From Chondrus crispus (Eukaryota > Rhodophyta > Florideophyceae > Gigartinales > Gigartinaceae): 24,142 nucleotides of DNA. The stretch spans positions 238,117-262,258 of the forward strand of contig NW_005178956.1 in assembly GCF_000350225.1 (NCBI RefSeq). Reading direction: 5' to 3'. The position numbers were made by a program, and so were the translations under genes. The notes below the pieces were generated by a model. It saw nothing but the letters and a program-made list of their open reading frames with translations, searched no databases and had not been told where the DNA came from. Every line of letters starts with the position of its first letter. Position 1 is the stretch's first letter. Positions 1 through 9,362 of the stretch are shown in pieces.

Positions 1-718
1 AGCCCCCCAACCGGTGTTGCGACGCATACCATCGCTTGGGTCATCGGGGGTATCGTGACCCCCTTGACCACGCGAATTTTCCGTGACGGTACGTTCGTTG
101 GGAACTGCGCGCGCTTCCGGTCGGCCGAATTTTCCTCCTGCGGGAGCTGCTGCGACGGTCCCCTCGAGGCCATCTTGCGGTGGTGCCTCGAGGGTGTGAC
201 TCCCGTCAGCGCTACGGACGGCGCATGATGGAACAGCACCTTCCTCTGCGGTGGCAGGATCGCCTTCACGTGGCGATCCAGGAACGTGGTCCCGAGGATA
301 CAGTCCACCGCGAGGTTGGTGACGACCAAGAACGGCACGCGCGCGACGAACTCACCAATCCGGACGTACAGTTTGAGCTCGCCGAGGGCCTTCATCGACC
401 TATTCGAAGCGTCGATGAGAGGCGGGCTCCGCGCGGACTGGATGGCAGCGCGCCACGGTTCTGCCACACAGCGTAGGTGGATTAGATTCGGGCCGGCGCC
501 CGAATCTAGAACCGGCGTGATGGCGCGCATCATCGCGCGTCGTCGTCCGACCGTTGCGGTGACCTTATAATTTTGCTTCTTGAAGAAGCAAATTGCCGCT
601 TCGTCCGTTCGGCTCTGCGATGGCGCGCGTACCGAAGCGGTCGACGGGGTGCCTTGTTTATTGAGGCTTGGCACGGGGAGGATCGTCGACGCCTCTACGC
701 GTCCTCCCCGGCTTCCCC
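1..718 (-). CDS. Pol of element A, N-terminal part with aspartic protease (partial)
   Basis: An open frame on the minus strand runs to the left edge without a stop. It carries a retroviral-type aspartic protease: the active-site motif VLDSGAGPNLI (DSG codons at 506-498), followed about 65 residues later by the hydrophobic CILGTTFLD segment typical of the C-terminal half of the fold. A basic linker then leads toward where reverse transcriptase should begin. The protease would release Gag and Pol products inside the virus-like particle. The frame is -1 relative to gag and already open well upstream of the gag stop, with no clear Met start, so expression as a Gag-Pol fusion by -1 frameshifting is inferred. 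The right limit given is the G-run near the gag stop and is approximate. The protease call is firm; the frameshift mechanism is not. Confidence 0.75.
483..508. other. Perfect 11-bp inverted repeat over protease catalytic codons
   Basis: TAGATTCGGGC and its exact complement GCCCGAATCTA are separated by the tetranucleotide CGGC. On the minus strand this covers the codons for L-D-S-G-A-G-P-N-L of the protease active site. It could form a stable RNA hairpin in the transcript; chance constrained by the protein motif is an alternative. Confidence 0.6.
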
Positions 719-3244
719 CGTCAACCCAAGGTCCTCGGGCCCCTCGTCCGTCAGCGGTAGCGCGGGTTCTTCCGATTGGACGACCTCGCGCGGCTCGACC
801 ACGTTGATGCCCGTGGGAGCCTGCGCACGCGAATTTCGCCACGCGGTCGGCGGTTGGCGCTCGAACGGCGAACCCGGGCGGAGACCTTGACGGATCCGAA
901 GCTTTTGATAATTGGCCTCGCGGGCCTGCAAAAGCTTCGAACGCAGCGCGCTATCCGCCACCACAGGACATTGCTCCTGTCGGTGGGTCAGGTCCAGACA
1001 GAACCGGCACGGCGGGGGTCCAGGTAATCCTTGGTTGAAGAACCGGACCCGCTGGTTCTGTACTGGCCTTCCGTACGGATGTGCGCGCGCGTCACCGTGT
1101 TGGGCGGGCGCCATCGGCGCGCCCGCCGGGTACGAGGCAGGTGACGGATGGTAGCTAGTCGGCGGCGAGCTAAGCGAGCTCGGCGTCGCCGACTGGTCCG
1201 TCACCGCCAGTATCTCCTCCGTTTCGGTTCCGCGCGCTGTCGGGAGTTCAGACAGGGACTCGACCGACAGCACAGGCCTTGTCCGCGCGTTGCGCGTGAA
1301 TCTTCTCACCGAATCGGACGGTGCTTGAGGCGACGCGAGCGAGGTCGCCTGTCTTCGAGCCGAGCGGTGCGTCTCGCCTATCGCTTGCGCGTAGCGTGCC
1401 ACCGCTTGGTAGTCCACGCCCGGATGCGTCGCGAGATAATTCCGCACCTGCGCGCACGTCGCTGGCAGAAGTCCCTCAACAAAAAGGGACCTCAGGCGCC
1501 TGTCCGAAAATAAGGTTCCGCAGCGCAACGCCTTGTCCCACAACTGGTTACTGTACACCTCCTCCGTCATATTAGAGCTCTGACGGAAGGAGGTGACATC
1601 ACCGACCGCTTCGGAAATAACTTCGTCAGTCGCGTACGTGCGCAATAAAAAGTTAACAACTTCCGCGTAGGTTTCCAGCATATCGCGCTGCTCCGCATCG
1701 ACCGCCATGGTGTTCCCGTGTAGCCTGGACTGGAGCAAGGCGTGAGCCTGCCCAGTCAAATAGAACTGGAAACACCATACGGCCGCGCCTTCCCTGACCC
1801 CATTGTGGTCGCAGGCCATCTTGAAGCGCGCGAGGAATCCTAGCACCGCGATTGGATCTTGACCACCGAATGTGTGGGTTTTCAGCTGGACGTCCAACTT
1901 CTTCCGATATCGGTTAACTCGCCGCGCGGTACTCGCGTCGTAGCGCGCGCTGCGATTTTCCAGCCTATACGTGCGGTAGTCGACGGCCTTGGTTAACAGG
2001 TCGTTCAGCGGCCTGATCACCGGCAGCCGTTTCGGATCCCGCCTCGGGGCAGACCGGCGGTCTCTGCCCCTGCGGTGGCGGTCTCCTTCTCCGCCGGGGC
2101 TACTGTAGCCCTCCGGATCGGAGTCTTCTCGCCGGAACCGACGTCGGTCGCGCGCATTGCGACCTCTGCGGTCGCCTCTGCGCGATCCGTCCGACTCGGT
2201 GTCCTCGTCATCGGAGGGGTATCCACCTCCTCCGGCATCGCGGTATCGCGTATAGCGTCCTTCGCGGTTATCATCGGAGGGGTAACCGACCCCTCCGGCA
2301 TCGCGGTATCGCGTGTAGCGTCCGTCGCGGTTATCATCGGAGGGGTAACCGACCCCTCCGGCATCGCGGTATCGCGCGTAGCGTCCGTCGCGGTTCTTGC
2401 GCGTCGCCCTGTGGCGACGTCTTGTGTCTTCTTCCTCGGAGGGGTTTTCTGTACCCTCCGAGGTGTAGCCTTGAGCGCCGGGTGCGCTTCTTCTGCTCGA
2501 CCGATACGGCTGTCGCTTTTCTGTCGCGAAGCGCCCCAGGCGGTTTTCTGTCCCGCGGGGGCCAGCCGTATCGGCGAGTACGGGAGGGCCATTTTCTGTG
2601 GGCCCTCCTGTAGCACCATAAATTGGTGGGAGGTAAATGGTCTTACCCTCCGGGTGAGGGGCCATTGTACCGATCCCGGGTGCGGCGCCGATCGGTTCAG
2701 CGTGCGTTAGCGTAGGATCCGGAGCGGTCGAGTCGCGCTGCTCGCGTGCGTCGACTCCTGCTCCGGCGAAGGTCGTGGCCAGACGATTGGCCACCGCGGA
2801 GCTGATCGCTCCCTTTAGAGCCGTACCGGACGGGGATTCTTCATCCACAGTGGTGAGCGCGGTCACCACCTCGCATTGGACTTGAGCGGGTAGAAGTTCG
2901 TCCAAAAGCGATGGTATCGCGCTGCGTACGTGCGCGTCCACGAGCGCGGGCACCGTTCGGTCGAGGCATACGCGCGCTACCTGGGGGAGTTCCGTAGCGA
3001 GGAACTCCTCGACCCAGGCCTGGATGCGCGGCTGAATCGCGTCGACCATCCATTGGACGCGATTCTCGGTGCCTGCCGACACGGCCGGCGTAACATCCGA
3101 TGCAGACGCTCGCGTGCGGCCCGGTCGCGGTGGCGGTCGCAGCAGGGCTTCCGGGTTCTCCACCCGGAGGCGCGGTGCGCCACTGCCACTGCGGGTGCTC
3201 AGACGCCCGGAGGCGGAGTCTCCCCCTTGATCCGGTCGGTTCAT
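695..3244 (-). CDS. Gag polyprotein of LTR retrotransposon A
   Basis: This 849-residue frame starts at ATG 3244, about 110 bases downstream of the primer-binding site. Residues 1-200 are a variable head. Residues 240-405 are extremely Arg/Asp/Ser-rich and hold three tandem 21-residue repeats (about 284-346) around RYRDAGG and YPSDD. Residues about 445-625 resemble a retrotransposon gag capsid domain (YRKKLDVQLKTHTFGGQDPI, WCFQFYLTGQAHALL, FVEGL). A CCHC zinc knuckle follows: C746-x2-C749-x4-H754-x4-C759. The family role is assembly of the virus-like particle and RNA packaging. The basic repeat domain may bind RNA (inference). The protein is longer than most Ty3 Gags because of that domain. 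The stop TAG (697-695) overlaps the pol frame. The gag identity is well supported by the knuckle, the downstream protease and the flanking LTR. Confidence 0.88.
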   Translation of the reverse strand: MNRPDQGGDSASGRLSTRSGSGAPRLRVENPEALLRPPPRPGRTRASASDVTPAVSAGTENRVQWMVDAIQPRIQAWVEEFLATELPQVARVCLDRTVPALVDAHVRSAIPSLLDELLPAQVQCEVVTALTTVDEESPSGTALKGAISSAVANRLATTFAGAGVDAREQRDSTAPDPTLTHAEPIGAAPGIGTMAPHPEGKTIYLPPIYGATGGPTENGPPVLADTAGPRGTENRLGRFATEKRQPYRSSRRSAPGAQGYTSEGTENPSEEEDTRRRHRATRKNRDGRYARYRDAGGVGYPSDDNRDGRYTRYRDAGGVGYPSDDNREGRYTRYRDAGGGGYPSDDEDTESDGSRRGDRRGRNARDRRRFRREDSDPEGYSSPGGEGDRHRRGRDRRSAPRRDPKRLPVIRPLNDLLTKAVDYRTYRLENRSARYDASTARRVNRYRKKLDVQLKTHTFGGQDPIAVLGFLARFKMACDHNGVREGAAVWCFQFYLTGQAHALLQSRLHGNTMAVDAEQRDMLETYAEVVNFLLRTYATDEVISEAVGDVTSFRQSSNMTEEVYSNQLWDKALRCGTLFSDRRLRSLFVEGLLPATCAQVRNYLATHPGVDYQAVARYAQAIGETHRSARRQATSLASPQAPSDSVRRFTRNARTRPVLSVESLSELPTARGTETEEILAVTDQSATPSSLSSPPTSYHPSPASYPAGAPMAPAQHGDARAHPYGRPVQNQRVRFFNQGLPGPPPCRFCLDLTHRQEQCPVVADSALRSKLLQAREANYQKLRIRQGLRPGSPFERQPPTAWRNSRAQAPTGINVVEPREVVQSEEPALPLTDEGPEDLGLTGEAGEDA
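897..939. other. 11-bp inverted repeat within 3' end of gag
   Basis: CGAAGCTTTTG and CAAAAGCTTCG are perfectly complementary across a 21-base spacer that itself contains GGCC repeats. It lies about 200 bases before the gag stop in the element A transcript. A smaller perfect hairpin (TTTGCTTCT with loop TGA, 572-592) lies further downstream in pol. No function is known. Confidence 0.5.
2207..2395 (-). repeat. Three tandem 63-bp units inside gag
   Basis: Three in-frame units of 63 bp encode near-identical 21-residue peptides beginning N-R-D/E-G-R-Y and ending Y-P-S-D-D. They differ at only a few residues (A/T, D/E, V/G), so the expansion is recent and keeps frame. The peptide alternates basic and acidic residues and sits at the centre of the Arg-rich region of Gag. 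Confidence 0.9.
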
Positions 3245-3351
3245 CGTCGAATACGCTTCGCGATCGACGCGGTGATTTCTCGACCTTTTCCGTCCGTACG
3301 GTTCTGCGCGCGATCGGGCGACACCGCGTGCGGCTCAACCTCGAGAGTTAT

Positions 3352-3370
3352 CCCCTCCACAAGAGTACCA
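3352..3370 (-). other. Primer-binding site of element A (candidate)
   Basis: Two bases inside the 3' end of the LTR (..CCCACA then TT) the minus strand reads TGGTACTCTTGTGGAGGGG. TGG immediately after an LTR ending in CA is the standard arrangement for a tRNA primer-binding site, because tRNAs end in CCA. The matching tRNA cannot be named from sequence alone. The site lies in the loop of a 10-bp inverted repeat: GAGTTATCCC at 3345-3354 and GGGATAACTC at 3376-3385. Confidence 0.55.
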
Positions 3371-3372
3371 AA

Positions 3373-4044
3373 TGTGGGATAACTCCTCTCCGCCCTGGGT
3401 TGGGTGAGAGGCGGAGGCTTTAGCGAGGGAGCACGCAGCGCGGACGCGACGCGCCAATTGAACCGATCGGACGAGCTCGCGAAAAGGGAGTGGCTCACTG
3501 GCCGGTTACGCGCAGTCGCCCCGTGGTGCGTGAACGGGAGCGACCGGTAACGGGTTAGAAGCCAGCGCGCGCGACAGACAACCGAAAACGGACGTACGTA
3601 CGCGCAAAAAGGGACGGGGGCGAGCTTGCCCCCGTTTACTGGTGGGGACGGGTGCCAGGTCTTAACCCCGCAGGGGGACGCCTCGGACACCTGTCCCAGT
3701 ACAGTAGTACAGTACCTGCCGCCTAGTGCGTGCCGGGTACTGTACACAATTAAAAAACTAGCGCCATAATTGCTACTACCGCACGGACGCTGCTACTACA
3801 CGTGTGCACTACTGTACACGCGTGTTGCTTACAGACTACCGCACGGACCACACGTGTGCTAACGCGCACGCGTAACACGCGTAGACTACCGCTCGAACGA
3901 CACGTGCACTACTGTACACGTACGCCAGATTACGACCGCTCGGCATGCGCGCGCGCTCGCTACACGTGGGCACAGCCGCCCACGTGTATACCGTATACGG
4001 CCGTCCGATGACCTCCGCGCGCTCGCACCGGTCATTATACTACA
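3373..4044 (-). repeat. 5' LTR of element A
   Basis: On the minus strand the repeat starts TGTAGTATAA (complement of 4035-4044) and ends TTATCCCACA at 3373, directly before the primer-binding site; length 672 bp. The right edge is set by the abrupt change to pol coding sequence at 4045 and by identity of its first ten bases with the LTR start at 22652. The 3' end resembles the other LTR end (TTATCCCACA versus TTATGCTACA). The U3 portion holds five CACGTG palindromes (3799, 3851, 3901, 3963, 3981) and an 11-bp hairpin (3961-3988). An AT-rich block at 3749-3758 may be the TATA-like core promoter, about 286 bases into the LTR. Only one copy is in the window, so the limits rest on termini, PBS and comparison. 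Confidence 0.75.
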
Positions 4045-6263
4045 CGCAACGTAAACCCATCGGGTTCTTTTCAAGAACGTTAGCCGCAGCCGAGAGAAAC
4101 TATTCTGTATCAGAAAAAGAATGTCTAGCGGTAATTTGGGCCGTACAGACTTTAAGACCATATCTATATGGCGAGCACTTCATTGTGCATACCGACCATG
4201 CCTCATTGAGGTGGTTGATGAACGTAACCGACCCCAGCGGGAGATTAATCCGATGGAGGCTCCGCCTCTCGGAATTTGATTTCGAAATCAAGTACAAGAA
4301 AGGCAAGTCTAACAGCCAAGCTGATGCCCTGTCAAGATTACGCACCGCAGGAGAAACCGTCGACGAAATCGACGACGGAATCCCATGCTTTATGGCCGAA
4401 CGGACCGCAGGAGAAACCGTCGACGAAACCGACGACGGAAGCCCATGCTTTATGGCCGAACTGGCCGACGCTACAGAAGACGAAAAGCAGGATTTTGAAA
4501 GGCTGAACGACACCCTCGCTCTTGAGGGGGGCGCCGCCTCTGATCGCCTCGATCACTTCCAAGCTGTCACTCCGGAGGAGCTCATTCGCGAGCAAGCCGT
4601 CGACCCCTTCTGCAACCGCATCAAGGAAGAAATGGACGCCGGAAAGGTGAGAACGTTCAGCATGGAGACCGAGGAACTCGAAGGAACTCTATGCCGTACC
4701 GCGGCGGAGTTTGTACAAGTGGTGATACCACAATCGTTAAAGGACCGCGTCCTAGGGTTGAGCTACTACGCAAAATTGGCAGGCCACCCGGGAGGCAGGA
4801 AACTTTACAAGACATTGAGAATATATTTTTATTGGCCTACGATGGCCCTAGACTGCTACGCAGTTGCGAAAAATTGCGCCGCATGCGCCCGAGAACGAGT
4901 TAAGTTGAGGAAGAATACGAAGGAAATGAAGCTGTTTACGCCAAAGGCTCCTTTGGAGTTCGTCGCGATCGACATTCTCGGTGAGTTAATTACCACTAAA
5001 CGAGGGAATCGCTACATCCTCGTGATCAGCGATCGATATTCCAAATTGGTGCGAACCGTACCTCTCAAGAAAATTACTGCCGCACACATAGCGCAAGCCT
5101 TTGTGCATCATTGGGTATTCGTATACGGACCACCGGTCAAGCTGTTGTCCGACAACGGGACACAGTTTACGGCTCGGTTCTTCCAGAACATTTCTCGAAT
5201 TTTGGGGATACGCAACGTCTTCACGACCACCTATCACCCTCAGGCCAACGGCCAAGTTGAGAGGTTTAACTGCACGCTGACTTCCGCGTTGCGAAAATAT
5301 GTTGGAGAACATCCCAAGGACTGGGACCTATTTAGCGACGCTGTGACGTTGGCATACAACACGCAAGTTCATCGAACTACGAACATCGCGCCCTTCGAGC
5401 TAGTGTTGGCGCGGGAGCCAGGAAGCGTCGTGTTACAAGCACAGCCAAGTTTGGAAGGATTTAGCTCGAATCGAGCGTACTACCTGAAATGGCAGTCGTG
5501 GTTGGAAAGCCTGATGAAAGGCGCTGATAAGATCCTGCGAAAAGAACAAGCGCGCTACAAGCGAAACTCTGACGCAAGGCTTCGCAAGCCGAAGTATGAC
5601 ATCCCTTCAGGATCCTACGTTTTCCTCCGGAAGGAACAGGAGACCGCAACAGAACCTAAACACAAGCTGGCACAAGTTGCCACGGGACCGTATGCAGTTA
5701 AGAAATCAGATAAGAACACGGTTGTCATCGCCATAGGCGACCAAGAAGAGCGCAGGTCGCGAGATAGAGTCGAGTTAGCCCCTAGTCCCATGTATTACAT
5801 GCCGATATCAGGCCTACGACAGGCTCTACAGTTCCTCAGCGGACGTGAGGGAAATCAAGAACGCGACGCGATGGAGAGTCAGGATGGTCCTCCCACGCGA
5901 GCGCAGATGTTAGTGGACGAGGAAGATGTTGTCAGTCGAAACCCGTCAGCGGAGATACAGCAAGACCTACGGAGGACAAGTAATTCAGAGGAGTTGGAGG
6001 AGTGGGAGAATCTTCAGGAGGGGGAAGAAATTAACCCCAGACGCGAGGAAGAAAATGAGAACGCCGAGTACGTGATAGAAAAGATCATCGATCACGGGTA
6101 TCAAGATGAGGAATTAATCCTCAAGGTGAAATGGTATGGATATGAGAAGAAGGACGCGACGTGGGAACCAGTCGCATCATTACCACGCAGCGCAGTTGTA
6201 AGATATTTCCGAAGAAAAAAGTTACCCTTACCGCTGCAAGTCGCGCGCGCACAAGCGGGGTAG
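4045..6263 (+). pseudogene. Chromovirus Pol fragment (element B): RNase H C-terminus, integrase, chromodomain
   Basis: An open frame covers the 3' half of a Ty3/gypsy chromovirus pol. Residue numbers count from an in-frame ATG at 3945; the first 33 codons are antisense LTR sequence of element A and are not genuine. RNase H starts mid-domain at QRKPIGFFSRTLAAAERNYS; its Glu (SEKE) and second Asp (HTDH) are present, but the first catalytic Asp lies in the missing part. A 60-bp in-frame duplication follows. The integrase zinc finger has LAGHPGG and CAAC, but the usual first His position holds Tyr (4764-4766). The catalytic triad D343, D403, E439 (IDILG, LSDNG, QVERF) is intact with D-D-35-E spacing. 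A chromodomain (about residues 708-757, VKWYGY..ATWEP) ends the protein and would target integration to marked chromatin. The gene is broken by the insertion of element A, so reverse transcriptase, protease and gag are missing here. Confidence 0.9.
4341..4460 (+). repeat. 60-bp in-frame tandem duplication in element B pol
   Basis: Two adjacent 60-bp units (4341-4400 and 4401-4460) encode RTAGETVDEIDDGIPCFMAE and a copy with I-to-T and I-to-S changes. Only a few bases differ, so the duplication is young. It lies in the linker between RNase H and the integrase zinc finger and keeps the frame. Confidence 0.92.
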
Positions 6264-7411
6264 CATCTGTCAGAGGGTTGTCAAGTCGTAATAGGTACTG
6301 TGGGACGCAGCGCGAAGTTAGAAAACAAGGGTAGTAGTAGGAGTAGGGATCATAGGGGATGAAGAGAAGGAGAGAGAAAGTGAGATAGGCAAGTCTGTGT
6401 CGCTCCCCCCCCCGCACATGGACAGAGCGACGAGTGTCGCCCTGTCAAGAAATGAAGAAGTTATTGTAGTCTCAGGTGGAGACCATGCGCAAATTATGTA
6501 TGGTCACGCGTCGCAGTGGTGCGCACGTGAATTGACGTTTGGATCAGGGATCCGCACCCGTCCGTAGGAACTTGAGAGGAAAATTTTATGAGGTTTTTTA
6601 GGAGGGGACACAAGGCAATGGTGCGCGAGCAGATGTGGGACACAGGAGATGACGCGAAATTTTAATCCAAATCAAGAAAGGGATGGAGTTGCTGCAAATT
6701 TGTTTTCGCCGGCCACAGCCGACGATACCCACCACGAAGTCGATCTGCGACCAAGTCCAGACAAACGGACCTGACGCTGACAGAGCTTAACATATCAACG
6801 GACTAATGCTCGTCGAGCAGGGAAGAATTACTGTCTGCGACAGGCCCGTAGTTACGAGGATGGACGCTCAAGGAGGTCGTAGCTGTCGCTCCGTCATCGC
6901 TGATCGACCTCGTTCTCCAAATCCCTTCCCTGTCTCCTGCGCGCGAGCGACTCACACACACCCTGATTCATAACGAACCGTCACTTGTTTTCTAGGGTGT
7001 TTTGCTCCTTTTTGTTTCTATTTTGGGTTCTGTCCCGTTTACTTTTTTATTTGAAGACAGGAACACGATCCTGCATGGCGGACGCCGACGAGCAAGTCGC
7101 TCGTCGAGAAGTGGGATCTCGTTGCACAAGCAAGGGCGGTGACCGTCGGTCGGTTTAGCACCATGAAACGCTTGAGTTAACGTGCGGACATATACTGCAA
7201 GACGTGGGGGAACAGTTTTGTCATTTTTCGTTGTCTATGATGATGACGAAAATCCGCGCGACATCGTCACCAAGAGGATCAACCGCTTGCTTTTCAGTTG
7301 TTTGGTCTTTTTCCACTTCTATCTCTGTTTTGTTTTTGTTTTTATTTCCTTGGTTTGAGACGTCGACGACACAACCCGTCACAGCCTCCACCTATCAGAA
7401 AGCCTACAAGT
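6264..7411 (+). other. Downstream region of element B (probable 3' UTR/LTR, ends unresolved)
   Basis: No gene is supported here. It directly follows the element B stop codon, so it should hold the 3' untranslated region and 3' LTR. Purine tracts that could prime plus-strand synthesis occur around 6360-6383 and 6600-6608. T-rich DNA lies near 7000-7340, and an 8-bp hairpin (CGACGAGC, loop AAGTC, GCTCGTCG) is at about 7086. Without the 5' LTR in the window the repeat ends cannot be fixed. Confidence 0.3.
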
Positions 7412-9362
7412 GCTAGGGAAGAACGAAGAAGAGGTTAATCGAAAAAGGCGAAGAAATGGGTCGACGACGTAAGACACGTTAACACGACCCGTGAATACTT
7501 TAACCGCGTGACAGACTGAAGAGGGACTTTCTCCCGTCAGACGAATGAACTTGCGACGCACCAGCCCCACCTCGGAAACCGGATCGACATTTTTGAGGTC
7601 CACTCGAGAAGAGGAGACTCCCACTGATCACCTTTCGTCAATCTCTTGACACTACTATTTTTATATACCATGAGGGACGAGCGAGGAGGATGAACGTGCG
7701 CCTAAGCCCGGGACGCGACGCGCACGAGCGATAGATGGCTCTAGAAGTAGGTAGCGTCCAAAGGGAGACGCGGTCGTCGACACCAGGGGAGTTTTTCCCT
7801 CGGCACGTAAGATGAGAAATCGGAAGGCGGAGAGGACGAAATTGGTCATGGGGAATGCAGGCTCACCTTCGAGGACGTCGTCTCACACAACCTCCCCAAA
7901 GGAAGGACAAGAACCACGGAAAAGACCCCTCACCCGTCACAGCCGCAACGCCTCGCGACCCACATCCATTACCTCATTATCGATGATACAACAACTTCTA
8001 GCATATTATTGCCACAAACCTCCTATCCGAAACATTGATCCCCCACAACACTGTCTACGGCGCAACTCCGCCACAGCCCCACGAGCAACGCACGCCGACT
8101 CTCTCACATCAGTCGTAACAGACCCTCCGGGTACGATATACAATCATATCGGCTATGTCCGATGACCTCGGTTGCGCTGCGTACAGACAAAAAGAAAAGG
8201 GAGAGAAGAAGGAAGAGGAACTTGTTGTGCCGTTACGTCAGAAGACGCAGAGACCCTGGAACAACGTTCCTCTCGTGAAGGGGGAGAATTAGAGGACAGC
8301 CGAAGGTCCGTGAGGAGTCTAAATGGAAAAAGAAAAAGAGAATTTGAGGGAAGTGACCCTGACCCGACGAGCTAAACACACGGAAGGCATCCCGAGGAAC
8401 GCCTTGACGAGCTCAAACGGGGACATGATATAGAACCAAACAGGTCGCTGGCAACAATAGACCCTCAAACCGAGGCTCCCCGGAGGAAACTTTCTCGGAC
8501 CCCGAGTATCTTTCTCATACCCCTGGGAATGAGGTGTGACAATCCATTGACACAGTTTCCGATCACGTTCGTTTTCGCTTGAGACAAGGACAGGGGCCTT
8601 TCGCACGCGACCATTCCCCGTCGGTGAAGAAGAGGATATCGCCAGCCCTGACTAACAATGGCGAACACAGACGAAACGGCACTGCAAAGACCCCAAGTGT
8701 GCCGTTTGACCTGCTTGAGACGACCTCACCGCGCCATTTAAAAAAAGGGGAGTGAGAAGTGACGTTTGAAAAGAAAAGAAAAACGCGCATGACGCTTACG
8801 AATCCGTCGGAAGAGAGGAAGGGCTACGTGGTCGCCTGAAATTGACGGGACTGCCGAGTAGAGCTCAAAATTGTGTTAACATTTGAGGTCGACGAGCTCG
8901 AATGAAAGCTCGAACACAGCAATGACCCATATTTATTTGTTGAAATTCTGGAACTCCCCCCGCCTGACCAAAGCTGACAATAGTGAGCTTTATCAGAAAA
9001 AGGGCCCCGAGAACGGATTGACGTCGCCAATATGAAAGGGAGGAACTAGCAGGACGTTTTGGACGAAGGGTATGTCACGTAGACGTGCAACGGTGATGTG
9101 GAGGAAGGCCTCGACAGGCCAGCAAAGGGAAGGAAAGTTGGATGGAGATTTGACTACTGCAAGGGCCTTACAAAAAAATAATAAGAGGAGGAAGTCTACG
9201 GATCAAGGTGTGACCGGAGACGGATGGAGGCATGTTGAAAAGAAAATGAAGAAAAAGAGGACGAAGCCGAGGAGGAGAGGACGCCCACAGGAAGAATTTT
9301 TACTCTCACAAGGGGGTAATGATGCGAAAATGGGTCATGAGGGATCTGCCGTGAACAGCAGA
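7412..9362. other. About 2 kb without supported genes
   Basis: Frames here are short, overlap on both strands and show no family motifs. The stretch 8185-8350 is purine-rich on the plus strand. A 119-codon plus-strand frame (9072-9431) is strongly Lys/Arg-rich with an AT-hook-like RRRGRP and overlaps the end of the next gene; it is not convincing as a protein. The region may be decayed repeat DNA. Confidence 0.4.

Larger units (their letters stand above)
1..4044 (-). mobile_element. LTR retrotransposon A (Ty3/gypsy type), 5' portion
   Basis: The minus strand shows the 5' order of an LTR retrotransposon: LTR (4044 down to 3373), primer-binding site (3370-3352), untranslated leader, gag (3244-695), then pol in another frame starting with an aspartic protease and leaving the window at base 1. 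The rest of pol and the 3' LTR must lie to the left. The right end abuts the RNase H codons of another retroelement at 4045, so A is read as a nested insertion. Gag and protease are open throughout, so A looks younger than its surroundings. The Ty3/gypsy assignment is inferred from gag style and from protease following gag; reverse transcriptase and integrase, which would settle it, are outside the window. Confidence 0.8.

Noticed and set aside
1..3423. Many plus-strand frames antisense to gag and pol
   Set aside because: They are shadows of the strongly coding minus strand.
3373..3748. Shorter LTR for element A ending at CACA (3748), giving TGTG/CACA termini
   Set aside because: The longer LTR to 4044 shares its terminal ten bases with the LTR at 22652, abuts a coding-sequence break and has a matching length.
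3945..4044. First 33 codons of the open frame that continues into element B pol
   Set aside because: They are antisense LTR sequence of element A; coding sequence of B begins at the LTR border.
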